Shown here: piece by piece, positions 1 to 9,542 of the stretch
How the letters are laid out: each line of letters starts with the position of its first letter
Position numbering within the stretch: the stretch's first letter is position 1
Assembly (NCBI GenBank): GCA_910579175.1
Contig: CAJTTB010000006.1
Location: 1-64,000, forward strand
Direction of reading: 5' to 3'
Source of the DNA: an uncultured Oscillospiraceae bacterium
Lineage (GTDB): Bacteria > Bacillota > Clostridia > Oscillospirales > Ruminococcaceae
Length of the DNA stretch: 64,000 nt
The notes under the pieces: generated by a model
Told to the model about the DNA's origin: nothing
The model's input: the letters and a program-made list of their open reading frames with translations, nothing else
Database searches by the model: none
Made by a program: the position numbers and the translations under genes

Positions 1-30
1 TAAACTTTAATTGATCAGGAGGAAATTATA

Positions 31-3000
31 ATGGATGAAAGGACACCTTTGTTGTCGGTTATTATTCCAATCTATAATACAGAAAACCATATTCAAAAAT
101 GCTTAGATAGTATTTTTAACCAAACGTTTCAAGATTTTGAATTATTGCTAATCAATGATGGCAGCACTGATAACAGTTTAGCCATTTGTCAACAATATCA
201 AGAAAACTATCCCAATCAAATTATAGTGGTGGACAACCAACATCAAGGGCAAGGAATCTGTCGCAATATTGGTATGTCTTTCGCAAAAGGTGACTATATT
301 AGCTTTATCGATAGTGACGATTATATTCATGAAGATATGTATCAAATCATGTTAAGTAAAATTGTTCAAACCGATTGTGACATTGTTATTTGTGATATGA
401 CACTAATTGACAATATCAAAAATCAAGAAATCATTCAACTATCCGTCAATGACAAAGTATTTCATATCGCAGAATATATACAATATGGTGTCAATATCTG
501 CTCTCCCTGTAATAAAATTTTCAAAAAAACAATATTAGATGGCTATCAATTTAAATCTATTTTCTTTGAAGATGCCGCACTGATTCCCGCTATTATTTCC
601 TATTGTAATAAAATTGAATATATCAGACAGCCGCTTTATTATTATTGTTTAAGAGCGCATTCTACATCTACTTCTGTTTTAAACCCACAAACATTGGATA
701 TCATAAAAGCAATGAGAGAAGTCATTGCAAATTCCAATCCAAAATATCATCAAGAAATGGTTTATGCACAAGCAGCATGTATTTTATTTTGCCTAAATTC
801 CGAACGAAAAATTTACATATCAGAATTTGTACAATTTATTCAAGAATTAAAAGAAGAATTTCAAAATAATCCACTTATTCTTGAAGATGAGTCAGTTTGC
901 AAAATTTTAGATTATATTGATACACCGGTGATTCCCAATCACTTGGTTTATGCTAATTTTGGCGATCCGATAAAGAGCTCTAGCCGTGAAACCTGCTTTG
1001 AAAGCTGGGAAAAATTTGCAATTGGTTTTCAATTTGTTGAATTAAACGAAGAAAATTGCCGCTTATCAGAGGCTCCTCAATCGGTACAAAAAGCATATCA
1101 CAACCAGAATTATCAATTTGTAAACGATTATTTTAAATTAGAATATCTTTATCATCATGGAGGGATTGCAGTTGATTTTGACTTGTTGCTATTGTCCCCT
1201 CTGAATCCGATTTTGTTAAACTCTTGTTTTTTTGCCTTTCAAAATTCTGAGCAGTTATTGACAAATGTCTTTGGTAGTCTTGCTCAAAATGAATTATTAC
1301 ATGATATTTTAAAAAGCTATACTTTCAGCAATTTTTCTGGATATGAATTTCATCAGGAATTAAAAGATAATCAATTGCCTTTATCCACAAAATTAGAAAC
1401 CATATTGTCCTCTGAGAAATATCAACTAATACGCAATGGAAAGTTGCAAACATTACCTAGTCAAATCACAATCTATCCCGCTGATGTTTTCTCTTCTCCT
1501 ATTCCTTCCGAAACTCAAATCGCCAAATTTTATCCAGAATATTCCAGATTATTAGAACAAAACAACCTTCAAGTAATTGATAAATCTCTGTTAGAGGAAT
1601 TTTATTTAGAGTATAACCAATTAAAGGAACAAGAACATCAAAGACAATTAAGACTTCATCCACCCAAACTAGAAACACCCACAGAACTTCCATCCAAACA
1701 TGTCACAAAAGAAGAAAAAACCAGCTATCCTTACAAATTTTCAATTATCATGTCAGTATATGAAGTAGAACTCTTTATTGATGAAGCAATTGAAAGTATT
1801 TTAAATCAGGACATTGGTTTTAAACATATACAATTGATTTTGGTTGATGATGGAAGCCCAGACAGCAGCGGTGCAATTTGTGATCGATATGCACAGAAAT
1901 ATCCAAATAATATTGTTGTCATCCATAAAGAAAATGGAGGATTATCATCTGCTAGAAATACTGGATTAAAACATATCCAAGGAAAATACGTAAACTTTAT
2001 GGATCCAGATGATAAATTATCTTTAGATACACTGTCTAAAGTATATTTGTTTTTTGAAGCACACTATTCTTTGACAGATGTTGTTGCGATTCCTTTGATC
2101 TTTTTTGATGCTAGAACAGATGAACATCCAAGCAATAAAATGAAATTTAATAAGGGAAATCGAATCATTGACTTAACCAAAGAATATTTTGTTCTTCATA
2201 CCAGTTGCGCTGCATCTTTTATCAAAAACAGTGTGGCAAAAACAATGTCCTTTGATGAACAACTTCATTCCATGGAAGATGCCAAAGCACTCCTTTCTAT
2301 TTATTTAAAAAATCCCACTTTAGGTGTTGTTAGGGACTGTATTTATCATTATCGAAAACGCACCAATGGTCCTCCCTCTCTTTCCCAAGGGGCTTCTAAA
2401 CTAAGCAGATGGTACACGGATTTCTTACATCGATTTAGTGAATGGTGTATCCATCACTGTTTGGAATTTCAAAATACAGTTCCCTTATTTGTTCAATATA
2501 CCATTATGTATGATTTTCAGTGGAGATTATCTCAACAACACATTCCAGAAAACATCTTAACCGATGCCCAAATACAAGAATATAAATCTCTTTTATTTTC
2601 TTTATTGGAGTATATTGATGATAAAATCATACTAGAACAAAAAAATATCTGGACAGAACACAAAATCTTTGCTTTATGTAAAAAATACCATAAACGCATT
2701 GAAACCCGTATTCTGCCAGACAGTATTATGTATCGCCATAACAACACCAACATTGCAAATCTCTCCCAAGTAGCTACCACCATTGAATTTATCACCTATC
2801 AAGATAACGTGCTAACCATAGAAGGTAAAACACTGTGTTTTGACACATCTGAGGACGAGGAAATTTTAGTTTATGCAAAAGTCAATCAAAAACAACATTA
2901 TTTAGCAAACCAAATCAATCGCAATATCAATCGATATTGTTTAGACGAAATCTTATATCGTGGCATTGCATTTCAAATTCATATTCCAATTGACGATTCT

Positions 3001-4440
3001 ATCGAATTATACACCATTGATTTATTTATGGTTTATCGAGAACACAATGTCGCGCGCAAAAAACTTATCTTTGACCGTTTTGCACCAATTGGAAATCGAT
3101 ATGAAAACAGTTATTTTTATAAAAATGCTAGAGTTTTAACTGTCGAAGGTTCCACATTTCACTTTAAAAAATGTGGTAGAAAAGGATGGATAGAACACGA
3201 AAAGAAATTCCTAGAAGAATTGCAAAACTCCAAAGTAAAGTCTGACCAAGAAGCTGCCAAATTGAGAAAACAATATTTTTATCATCTTCTCATCAACAAA
3301 CTTTTTAAGAAAAAACCCATTTGGCTTGTTTCTGATAAGGCAACTCGTGGCGATGACAATGGCGAAGCAATGTTCCGCTTTTTAAATACCAAAAAAATCA
3401 AAAAGAATGTGGACAGCTATTTTGTTGTAAGCGAATCTTTTTCCAAATTAGAAGAGATTCAAAAAGTTGGAAAAACTGTCAATAACTTATCAGAAAAACA
3501 TAAACTTTTATTTTTACTTGCCCACAACAATTTATCTGCTTATACTCACGCTGGCATGTTAAATCCGTTTTTAGGTCGTTATGAACCTTATCGCGATATC
3601 ATGCAAAATTGTGATTTTGTCTTTTTACAACATGGCATTACACACAACGACGTTTCAGAAGGATTAAATCGCTTTAATAAAAATATTAAATTGCTTACTG
3701 CTGCCGCTTCAGATGAATATGATTATTTTCAGACAGAACGCTTCCATTATGAACACAATGAAATTGTACTCACAGGTTTTGCAAGATACGATTTATTATA
3801 TAATCAACCCAAAAAAATCATTACAATTGCCCCCACTTGGAGACAAGAACTATTCTCTGACTTCATTCCCAAAGAAGATAGATGGAATCTATTGGAAGGC
3901 TTTGAAAATTCAGAGTATTTTCAGTTCTTTAGTCAGTTGGTCAACAATGATAGACTTCTCACGATTGCTCAAGCCAACGGCTATCGAATCCATTTTCTTC
4001 CACACTCTGTATTTTTCCCTTATATCGACCGTTTTCAGGTGGATTCCAGAGTGATGTTATCTGGTTCTGAAATCTCTTATCGCGAAGTTTTCGCTACCAG
4101 CAATCTATTGGTCAGTGACTATTCTTCTGTTATTTTCGATTTTGCATATCTGAGAAAACCTGTTATTTACACACAATTTGATAAAACTGCCTTTTATGAA
4201 ACTCACGGATATAAACCCGGATATTTCGATTATGAAGCAAATGGATTTGGAGAAGTTGAATACACTTTAGAAAATACCATCAATCGCATCATTGAATATA
4301 TTGAACATGATTGCCAATTAAAACCGCAATATTTAAAAAGAATTGATCGTTTCTTCCAATTCCAAGATAAAAACAATTGTCAAAGAATTTATGAAGCAAT
4401 TGTGGAAAAGGACAAAGAAAAGAAATTTTCTAAAAAATAG
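31..4440 (+). CDS. Four-module glycosyltransferase / CDP-glycerol glycerophosphotransferase (teichoic-acid-like or capsule polymer synthase)
   Basis: 1469 residues; start fixed by AGGAGG at 17-22. Modules in order: (1) GT2 domain, about residues 8-250, with SVIIPIYN, INDGSTDNS and the DxD-type FIDSDDY; (2) GT32-like sugar-transferase segment, about 300-520, with DYFKLEYLYHHGGIAVDFD; (3) second GT2 domain, about 570-800, with SIIMSVYE, VDDGSPDSS and FMDPDDK; (4) C-terminal TagB/TagF-type glycerophosphotransferase, about 1080-1460, with YTHAGMLNPF, LQHGITHND, IAPTWRQEL and SDYSSVIFDFAYLRKPVIY. The last module should move a polyol-phosphate from a CDP donor to a glycan at the inner membrane face, and the GT2/GT32 modules should add sugars; this follows from the families. 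The fusion suggests one enzyme builds a sugar/polyol-phosphate repeat. The two SGNH genes downstream may decorate the polymer. Substrates cannot be read from sequence. Confidence 0.88.
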   Translation: MDERTPLLSVIIPIYNTENHIQKCLDSIFNQTFQDFELLLINDGSTDNSLAICQQYQENYPNQIIVVDNQHQGQGICRNIGMSFAKGDYISFIDSDDYIHEDMYQIMLSKIVQTDCDIVICDMTLIDNIKNQEIIQLSVNDKVFHIAEYIQYGVNICSPCNKIFKKTILDGYQFKSIFFEDAALIPAIISYCNKIEYIRQPLYYYCLRAHSTSTSVLNPQTLDIIKAMREVIANSNPKYHQEMVYAQAACILFCLNSERKIYISEFVQFIQELKEEFQNNPLILEDESVCKILDYIDTPVIPNHLVYANFGDPIKSSSRETCFESWEKFAIGFQFVELNEENCRLSEAPQSVQKAYHNQNYQFVNDYFKLEYLYHHGGIAVDFDLLLLSPLNPILLNSCFFAFQNSEQLLTNVFGSLAQNELLHDILKSYTFSNFSGYEFHQELKDNQLPLSTKLETILSSEKYQLIRNGKLQTLPSQITIYPADVFSSPIPSETQIAKFYPEYSRLLEQNNLQVIDKSLLEEFYLEYNQLKEQEHQRQLRLHPPKLETPTELPSKHVTKEEKTSYPYKFSIIMSVYEVELFIDEAIESILNQDIGFKHIQLILVDDGSPDSSGAICDRYAQKYPNNIVVIHKENGGLSSARNTGLKHIQGKYVNFMDPDDKLSLDTLSKVYLFFEAHYSLTDVVAIPLIFFDARTDEHPSNKMKFNKGNRIIDLTKEYFVLHTSCAASFIKNSVAKTMSFDEQLHSMEDAKALLSIYLKNPTLGVVRDCIYHYRKRTNGPPSLSQGASKLSRWYTDFLHRFSEWCIHHCLEFQNTVPLFVQYTIMYDFQWRLSQQHIPENILTDAQIQEYKSLLFSLLEYIDDKIILEQKNIWTEHKIFALCKKYHKRIETRILPDSIMYRHNNTNIANLSQVATTIEFITYQDNVLTIEGKTLCFDTSEDEEILVYAKVNQKQHYLANQINRNINRYCLDEILYRGIAFQIHIPIDDSIELYTIDLFMVYREHNVARKKLIFDRFAPIGNRYENSYFYKNARVLTVEGSTFHFKKCGRKGWIEHEKKFLEELQNSKVKSDQEAAKLRKQYFYHLLINKLFKKKPIWLVSDKATRGDDNGEAMFRFLNTKKIKKNVDSYFVVSESFSKLEEIQKVGKTVNNLSEKHKLLFLLAHNNLSAYTHAGMLNPFLGRYEPYRDIMQNCDFVFLQHGITHNDVSEGLNRFNKNIKLLTAAASDEYDYFQTERFHYEHNEIVLTGFARYDLLYNQPKKIITIAPTWRQELFSDFIPKEDRWNLLEGFENSEYFQFFSQLVNNDRLLTIAQANGYRIHFLPHSVFFPYIDRFQVDSRVMLSGSEISYREVFATSNLLVSDYSSVIFDFAYLRKPVIYTQFDKTAFYETHGYKPGYFDYEANGFGEVEYTLENTINRIIEYIEHDCQLKPQYLKRIDRFFQFQDKNNCQRIYEAIVEKDKEKKFSKK

Positions 4441-4473
4441 TATTGATTTAAAATGTGCCTGAAGGCACAGAAA

Positions 4474-4540
4474 TAAAAGGTATATTTTTTTCTTATTCCG
4501 TGAATGCCAACAAAGTTGGTTGCTCTATAATAAAAAATCA
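4474..4540 (+). repeat. Dispersed intergenic repeat, copy 1
   Basis: Starts TAAAAGGTATATTTTTTT, then a TTATTCCG-like block, a GCCAAC/GTTGG stem and an ATAATAAAAAATC tail. The same order of blocks occurs at 58343-58410 and, on the minus strand and less complete, at 27781-27841. All three lie between host genes, outside the mobile element. It resembles a small non-autonomous or regulatory repeat; the function is unknown. Confidence 0.55.
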
Positions 4541-4624
4541 AATTTTGTATAAGTCAGTATATTTTATCTTTCATTTTTATAATCCGGATCAATAAGGTTT
4601 GACTTTCTTTTTATCGGACAAAAG

Positions 4625-4755
4625 TATACTTTTTCGTTCATACAAAATATAGGTAAAAAACCACAAAAAAACAGATTTACTAAATAGTAAATCTGTAAAA
4701 ATAAAATAATTTTTTTGGAAAGTTTGCGTCTGTATAAAATGAACGAAAAAGTATA
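4625..4755. repeat. 17-bp perfect inverted repeat around a 97-bp spacer
   Basis: TATACTTTTTCGTTCAT (4625-4641) is the exact reverse complement of 4739-4755. Inside it lies a second, short hairpin. It could fold as a large cruciform or leader structure before the SGNH gene, or be the terminal repeat of a very small mobile element. Confidence 0.5.
4671..4696. terminator. Perfect 10-bp hairpin with flanking A and T tracts
   Basis: ACAGATTTAC and GTAAATCTGT with a 6-nt loop. An A-rich stretch precedes it and a run of seven T follows about 14 nt downstream. A weak bidirectional terminator or attenuator is possible. Confidence 0.4.
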
Positions 4756-4797
4756 ATTTATAAAAACTCTTCCATTATAACAAGGAGCATTATCCAT

Positions 4798-5865
4798 ATG
4801 ATAAACAGCATACAAGACAATCACATCATTCCACAAATATCAAGCTCTTTTGATGAATCCAAATATGTCTTTTATGATATATTTGACTATCCAAATATGA
4901 TTTTAGGAGCTGCAAACTTTTCAGAATGTCATAAATTATCTACATATTACATATCAGATAATACCCTTCCTTCTGCCGCAAAAACGTCACTTTATTGTTC
5001 AGGTGGAATTCAAATTCGATTCACTTCTAATTCTCGAACTGTAATCTTAAAATATGCTACTTCTGATAAACAAAGTGGAAATTTTCAACATACCGGAATT
5101 TGTAACCGTGAAGGCATCAGTTGCCTATTTCGTTCAGTTGACAGTCCATATTGGTTACCCTATGACATGACATTTAGTCGCAGTGAGTTTGGCGTTCTAC
5201 AACTATATATGTCTTCACGGTTGACTTCTACAAAAAGCAGTTATGAAATCATCGTAAATCTTCCTATTCTAGCCCATATCAATGGCTTTTCTGTGGGAAT
5301 TGAACACCATGCAAGTTTCACTGCTTCTAATCTTAATCCCAGCTCTCCAATCGCTTTTTTAGGTTCTCACTTTACATTTGGAATCGGACTTACCTCATCA
5401 GCTTTTTTAATATCCAACGTCGTTTCTCGAAGATTCAATATCAATACTTATAATTTCGGAATCAATGATTGCAATCCTCACAATATCGCTATTGCAAAGC
5501 TCATTGGTAAATTCAATTTAAGTGCCATCTTTATTGAATGTGATAATCCCAGACAAGATAATCAACTGTTTTTTCAAGAATTTTACCCCTTTCTTGAACA
5601 TCTCAGTCATTGTCATCAAATTCCAATTGTATTACTCTCCCAAGTATATACTAGAAATTTTAAAAACGACTATCAAAAAAGAAGAGAATATATTATATCA
5701 TGTATTGATAAACTCAATCGGCAAAATATTTACTTTATAGACGGAATGACTTTATTCAATGACACCGAAAAAGAATATTGTGCACTTAGCTCCAATCTCT
5801 TAAATGATTATGCAGCTGTTAAAATCTCAAAAACTCTATATTTTTTGTTTAAACAATTTTATTAA
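4798..5865 (+). CDS. SGNH-hydrolase-like protein lacking the catalytic triad (probable pseudoenzyme)
   Basis: 355 residues; ATG preceded by AAGGAG at 4782-4787. It is a paralogue of the next gene with the same layout: an N-terminal beta-rich half, then an SGNH/GDSL fold from about residue 180. The neighbour has block I GNSITQGAG; here it reads GSHFTFGIG, so the nucleophile serine is a histidine. The neighbour's block V is DSSHYNDY; here it reads LSSNLLNDY, so the aspartate and histidine are also gone. Fold residues around these blocks are kept (LSAIF, IVLLSQV). It should therefore not hydrolyse esters by the usual mechanism, but may bind glycan or pair with the active paralogue. Only 18 nt separate the two genes, so they are co-transcribed. 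No signal peptide is visible. Confidence 0.75.
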   Translation: MINSIQDNHIIPQISSSFDESKYVFYDIFDYPNMILGAANFSECHKLSTYYISDNTLPSAAKTSLYCSGGIQIRFTSNSRTVILKYATSDKQSGNFQHTGICNREGISCLFRSVDSPYWLPYDMTFSRSEFGVLQLYMSSRLTSTKSSYEIIVNLPILAHINGFSVGIEHHASFTASNLNPSSPIAFLGSHFTFGIGLTSSAFLISNVVSRRFNINTYNFGINDCNPHNIAIAKLIGKFNLSAIFIECDNPRQDNQLFFQEFYPFLEHLSHCHQIPIVLLSQVYTRNFKNDYQKRREYIISCIDKLNRQNIYFIDGMTLFNDTEKEYCALSSNLLNDYAAVKISKTLYFLFKQFY

Positions 5866-5883
5866 GTAATCAAGGAGAAAATC

Positions 5884-7044
5884 ATGGAATATTTTAGCAA
5901 CTTTTCCGACAAGCCCACAACGATTCAAGAAGATTTATATCAATGGTTTGATTTATCAGAAAATCCTAGGCTGCTATTTGGTAATCCATACTTTTCTATC
6001 ACACAAACATTTGATAAATATCCATATATCATTGATGAAGAAATACAAAATCTACCACGCGAAACACTAAGAAAAAGTACCAATGTTTCTTTTAAAGAAC
6101 ATCGATATTCTTCCAGTGGTTGTATGATCCGATTTAAAACATCTGCAAAACAAATTGTACTTAAAGCAGAATTAAAACGCAAATGGGACTTTCAAGTGAT
6201 GAATTTATATAATTCATCTGGATTTGACATCTATTCTTATAATCCAAATACACAAACTTATCAGCATATCACGGTCACGGCTCCTAAGTCCGGTCAAAAC
6301 TGTTTTTTAGAAACCATTTGCATCTTCACGAACTGTGAAACCGTTATCTTTTTACCCACTTATAACAAAATTATCAATCTAAAAATCGGGATTCCCCAAT
6401 CCGAAACACTTGAGTTTGTAGATGAATTTTCCAACTACCTTCCCATTGCATTCTATGGAAACTCTATCACGCAAGGGGCTGGTGCTTCCCGTAGCGGAAA
6501 TATCTTTTGTAACATTGTTTCTCGTCAATTAAATACAGAAGTATATAATTACTCTATCAGCGGTGGTGCTTTGGGTTTTCGTTCAATTGCCAAAGAACTA
6601 GCAAAATTAAATTTATCTGCAATTGTAATGGATTATTCAAGAAATGCTGACAGACCCGATTTCTTAGAAAAAACATATTGCGACTTTTATCGCATTCTTC
6701 GGAAATCTCACCCCAATATTCCAATTATATTGTTAACTTGCCCCAACTTTTCCTGTTTACAAGGATATATTCTTTTTGATAATGTTATCCGCCAAGTCCA
6801 TCAACAAGCACTAAAAGACCATGAAAACACCTATCTACTCAATCAAATGGATTTATTTGAACAATCAGAATATGATTTGTGCTGTGTCGACAGCAGTCAT
6901 TACAACGATTATGCAACGTTTAAAATTGCAAGCGAAATTACAAGAATTTTACTGTCAGACTTTCAAAAACACACTGTAAAATTCAATCCACATCTATTAC
7001 AATCTAAAAAATACACCGCTAAAAAACAACGCAAGAGGAAATAG
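5884..7044 (+). CDS. SGNH/GDSL-family hydrolase (putative carbohydrate esterase)
   Basis: 386 residues, RBS AAGGAG about 7 nt before the ATG. The N-terminal half (about 1-180) looks beta-rich, as in two-domain SGNH carbohydrate esterases. The C-terminal SGNH domain has block I GNSITQGAG (nucleophile Ser), block II with SISGGALG, and block V DSSHYNDYA (Asp and His). It probably removes acyl groups such as acetate from a sugar; no signal peptide is visible, so a cytoplasmic place or export with partner proteins is open. It is the active partner of the degenerate paralogue upstream, in the same operon as the polymer synthase region. The stop codon lies inside the loop of the terminator hairpin. 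Confidence 0.8.
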   Translation: MEYFSNFSDKPTTIQEDLYQWFDLSENPRLLFGNPYFSITQTFDKYPYIIDEEIQNLPRETLRKSTNVSFKEHRYSSSGCMIRFKTSAKQIVLKAELKRKWDFQVMNLYNSSGFDIYSYNPNTQTYQHITVTAPKSGQNCFLETICIFTNCETVIFLPTYNKIINLKIGIPQSETLEFVDEFSNYLPIAFYGNSITQGAGASRSGNIFCNIVSRQLNTEVYNYSISGGALGFRSIAKELAKLNLSAIVMDYSRNADRPDFLEKTYCDFYRILRKSHPNIPIILLTCPNFSCLQGYILFDNVIRQVHQQALKDHENTYLLNQMDLFEQSEYDLCCVDSSHYNDYATFKIASEITRILLSDFQKHTVKFNPHLLQSKKYTAKKQRKRK

Positions 7045-7060
7045 TCTTGCGTTGTTTTTT
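7027..7060 (+). terminator. Rho-independent terminator of the SGNH operon
   Basis: CAACGCAAGA / TCTTGCGTTG stem (7027-7036, 7045-7054) followed by six T. The TAG stop of the SGNH gene is within the loop. A-tract on the left allows action also on the convergent rlmD transcript. Confidence 0.9.
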
Positions 7061-7086
7061 AGCATAGAAATTCAACGAAAGTTCAG

Positions 7087-8439
7087 TTATTTTATCAATT
7101 TTACAACACACTCTATGGCACTAGTCCTAGGAAACAGGTCAAATGGAGTATATTCTTCTATCTGATAACCCTGTTCACACAATAATTTGCAGTCCCTTGC
7201 GGCAGTAGCTGGATTACAAGAAATCATAATCAACTTTCTTGGGGCAATTCTACAAATGGACTCAATCACGTCTTTGTCACAACCTTTTCTAGGAGGATCT
7301 ACTATGATAACATCTGTCTTGATATGTTCCTCTTCAAGCTGCTTCACCGCCGCTTTACAATCGGCACATAAAAAACGAGTATTTTCAAAGCCATTTAAAC
7401 GGGCATTCTCTTTGGCATTTTCTACCGCTTGAGGAATGATTTCTACTCCAATTAACATCTTTACTGGCTTTGCAGCGGACAATCCAATTGTCCCAATGCC
7501 GCAGTATAAATCAAGTAGGATATCCTGATCACTCAACTGAGCGTATATAATTGCCTTTTGATACAATCTTTGTGCCTGCTCTTTATTCACCTGATAAAAT
7601 GACAGTGGGGATATTTGCACCTGAACACCACAAAGAATATCAGTAATGGTATCCGAACCGGCAATTGTAAAACAAGTTTTTCCCAAAATTACATTGGTTT
7701 TATCTGGATTATAGTTTAAAATAATGCTCTTTATTTGTGGGAACTCAGACAACATCGTCTCACAAAATTCCTTTTGATGTGCAAATTGTTTTTTTGCACA
7801 TACCAAACACAACATAATTTCTTTTGTTGCCTCTGCTTGTCTTAAATAAATATGACGAATGATGCCTGTATGTGCTTGTTCTTGATAAACTGTTATCTGA
7901 TATTTATTGATAAAATCCAGTACAGATTTTACAATTTGATTAAAAACAGGTGGTTGTAATTTACAATCCAAACAGGAAATAATTCTATGACTTCTTTTTG
8001 CAAAAAATCCAGCGATTGCCTTTCCTGTATTGTCAATTCCAACTGGAAATTGCGCTTTATTGCGATATCCAACTACCTTTTCACTTCCCACAATCGGTTG
8101 AGGTGGTAGAGAAAACCCGCCCAAACGTTCAAAGCAATCCCTGACCTGTTGCCACTTTATCTCAAGTTCAGATGAATAAGAAATGTGTCTCCAACAACAT
8201 CCACCGCATTGTCGAAATACAGAACAATCATTTTCTATTCTATCTTTAGCAGGAAAAACAATTTGTTCTATTATCCCAAAACCATAATTTTTTAGCACTT
8301 TTACAATCTTTATCTTTACAATATCCCCTACAGCCGTTTGTGGAACAAATACAATAAAGCCATCTATTTTTGCAATGCCATTCCCCTCGGCAGTTATTCC
8401 AGTAATTTCAACTTCATAGTGATCATTTTTATGAATCAT
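7087..8439 (-). CDS. rlmD: 23S rRNA (uracil-5-)-methyltransferase, RlmD/RumA family
   Basis: 450 residues, usual family length. N-terminal TRAM domain (about 1-60: EVEITGITAEGNGIAKIDGF). Cluster cysteines CSVFRQCGGCCW at about 72-83 plus a later Cys fit a 4Fe-4S site. SAM-binding motif LDLYCGIGTIGLSAA at about 307-321, DPPRKGC at about 379-385, and catalytic Cys in MISCNPATAARD. It methylates uridines of 23S rRNA (U1939-type, in Firmicutes sometimes also U747). Monocistronic and convergent with the SGNH operon. Confidence 0.93.
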   Translation of the reverse strand: MIHKNDHYEVEITGITAEGNGIAKIDGFIVFVPQTAVGDIVKIKIVKVLKNYGFGIIEQIVFPAKDRIENDCSVFRQCGGCCWRHISYSSELEIKWQQVRDCFERLGGFSLPPQPIVGSEKVVGYRNKAQFPVGIDNTGKAIAGFFAKRSHRIISCLDCKLQPPVFNQIVKSVLDFINKYQITVYQEQAHTGIIRHIYLRQAEATKEIMLCLVCAKKQFAHQKEFCETMLSEFPQIKSIILNYNPDKTNVILGKTCFTIAGSDTITDILCGVQVQISPLSFYQVNKEQAQRLYQKAIIYAQLSDQDILLDLYCGIGTIGLSAAKPVKMLIGVEIIPQAVENAKENARLNGFENTRFLCADCKAAVKQLEEEHIKTDVIIVDPPRKGCDKDVIESICRIAPRKLIMISCNPATAARDCKLLCEQGYQIEEYTPFDLFPRTSAIECVVKLIK

Positions 8440-8616
8440 AAAACACCTATCTTCTATTTTATTATTGAATACTATTTTATCCTTTAAAAAAATTATTTGT
8501 TGCAGACAAATATACTGAATTTATTGTAACAGATTATTTTGTTTTGTCAACGCACTCAAAAACTTTTCCTTTTGATACTGATAACTCCAGATATTGGCGG
8601 TTTTATTTATCAAAAG

Positions 8617-8645
8617 TTGCAGTCTATAAACAGGAATGATATAAT
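8617..8645 (+). promoter_or_regulatory. Sigma-A-type promoter for the 8684 gene
   Basis: TTGCAG (8617-8622), 17-bp spacer, TATAAT (8640-8645). The gene's AAGGAG lies 27 nt downstream. Confidence 0.65.
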
Positions 8646-8683
8646 TGGGTTAATCAATTAAAATTGTTATGAAGGAGAATACA

Positions 8684-9100
8684 ATGGATAAAGAAAAAGC
8701 AAAAGAATTATTATCCTTCCATTCAGGACGAAACAGTGATATTCAAAATCCCAAATGGAAAGGCGGATTTTTAGGAAGTTTAAGACCCTTTCGCGGTAAA
8801 CTTCCTGAAGAAAATTTTATTGAAATTATGGAATGTTTAAAGGTATTAAAAAACGAGTTTTCAGCACCATCCATTGAAAAAGAAGTGATAGCAGATCTGG
8901 TGGCAATCATACATCTGACAAGGGTGTGGGCGTCCTCGAGTGGAATGCTAGGAAGAAACCACCTATTGACCCAAGAACAAACAGAACTCTTACTGGTTTG
9001 GATTGATATCATTGAAACTGGTCTTATGTATTTGTTAGACGGTGACGAAGAAGACGCCTTTAGAGATTATGAAGATTACTTAAATGATGAATATTTCTAA
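8684..9100 (+). CDS. Conserved hypothetical protein (138 aa)
   Basis: Start at 8684 rather than the upstream in-frame ATG at 8669, because AAGGAG (8672-8677) sits 6 nt before it. Soluble and mostly helical, with a basic, aromatic N-terminal half (KWKGGFLGSLRPFRGK) and a very acidic C-terminus (DGDEEDAFRDYEDYLNDEYF). No transmembrane segment or catalytic motif was recognised. Stands alone behind its own promoter. Confidence 0.7.
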   Translation: MDKEKAKELLSFHSGRNSDIQNPKWKGGFLGSLRPFRGKLPEENFIEIMECLKVLKNEFSAPSIEKEVIADLVAIIHLTRVWASSSGMLGRNHLLTQEQTELLLVWIDIIETGLMYLLDGDEEDAFRDYEDYLNDEYF

Positions 9101-9542
9101 TGTTATCTCAGTGGGCAGTTGTTGGCAATAACGACTGCTCACTGAAGTATTTTCACAAACGACTTTTCAATAAAAAAGTCCCTAAAGATATATGGGATTT
9201 TTCTAAGATAAAACATAAAATAGAATATATCATACAAATAAAATCTTACCCAAAGCAATCCCCATTTTTTTACAATTATCGATTGAAATCTCGTTTTTGT
9301 GAAAATATTATAAAAAATCCGAAAAACTTGTACCATACAAAATTAAAAAACTATCTAAATTTTACTATTATTTCTTTACTTTTATGATATAATTATCATA
9401 AAATAGGATTTACACATTTAGATAAGGCAACTATCAAAAATGATTCATGGTAATATCCCTCAAGCAAGATACAAATCACAATGTCTCAATATCATCTATT
9501 GAAAGGAGGAAAGTTACTGTAATATCCATTTTCGGTAACGCA
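9101..9542. other. AT-rich intergenic region with a hairpin
   Basis: A near-perfect hairpin (9109-9119 with 9134-9144, one mismatch) follows the 8684 gene; no T run follows it. A possible -10 TATAAT is at 9388-9393. An open frame starting in an ATG overlapping the previous stop (9100-9387) has the composition of untranslated AT-rich DNA and is not called. Confidence 0.5.

Larger units (their letters stand above)
4441..4797. other. Structured intergenic region between polymer synthase and SGNH genes
   Basis: No convincing gene. It holds a small hairpin (TGTGCC/GGCACA, 4454-4469) just after the synthase, a copy of the dispersed intergenic repeat (4474-4540), and a 17-bp perfect inverted repeat (4625-4641 and 4739-4755) enclosing an inner hairpin (4671-4696). 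The ribosome site AAGGAG of the next gene is at 4782-4787. Confidence 0.6.

Noticed and set aside
9100..9387. ORF of 95 codons whose ATG overlaps the stop of the 8684 gene
   Set aside because: No ribosome site other than coupling, no protein-like pattern, and it runs through a hairpin and AT-rich DNA. Its translation looks like noise.
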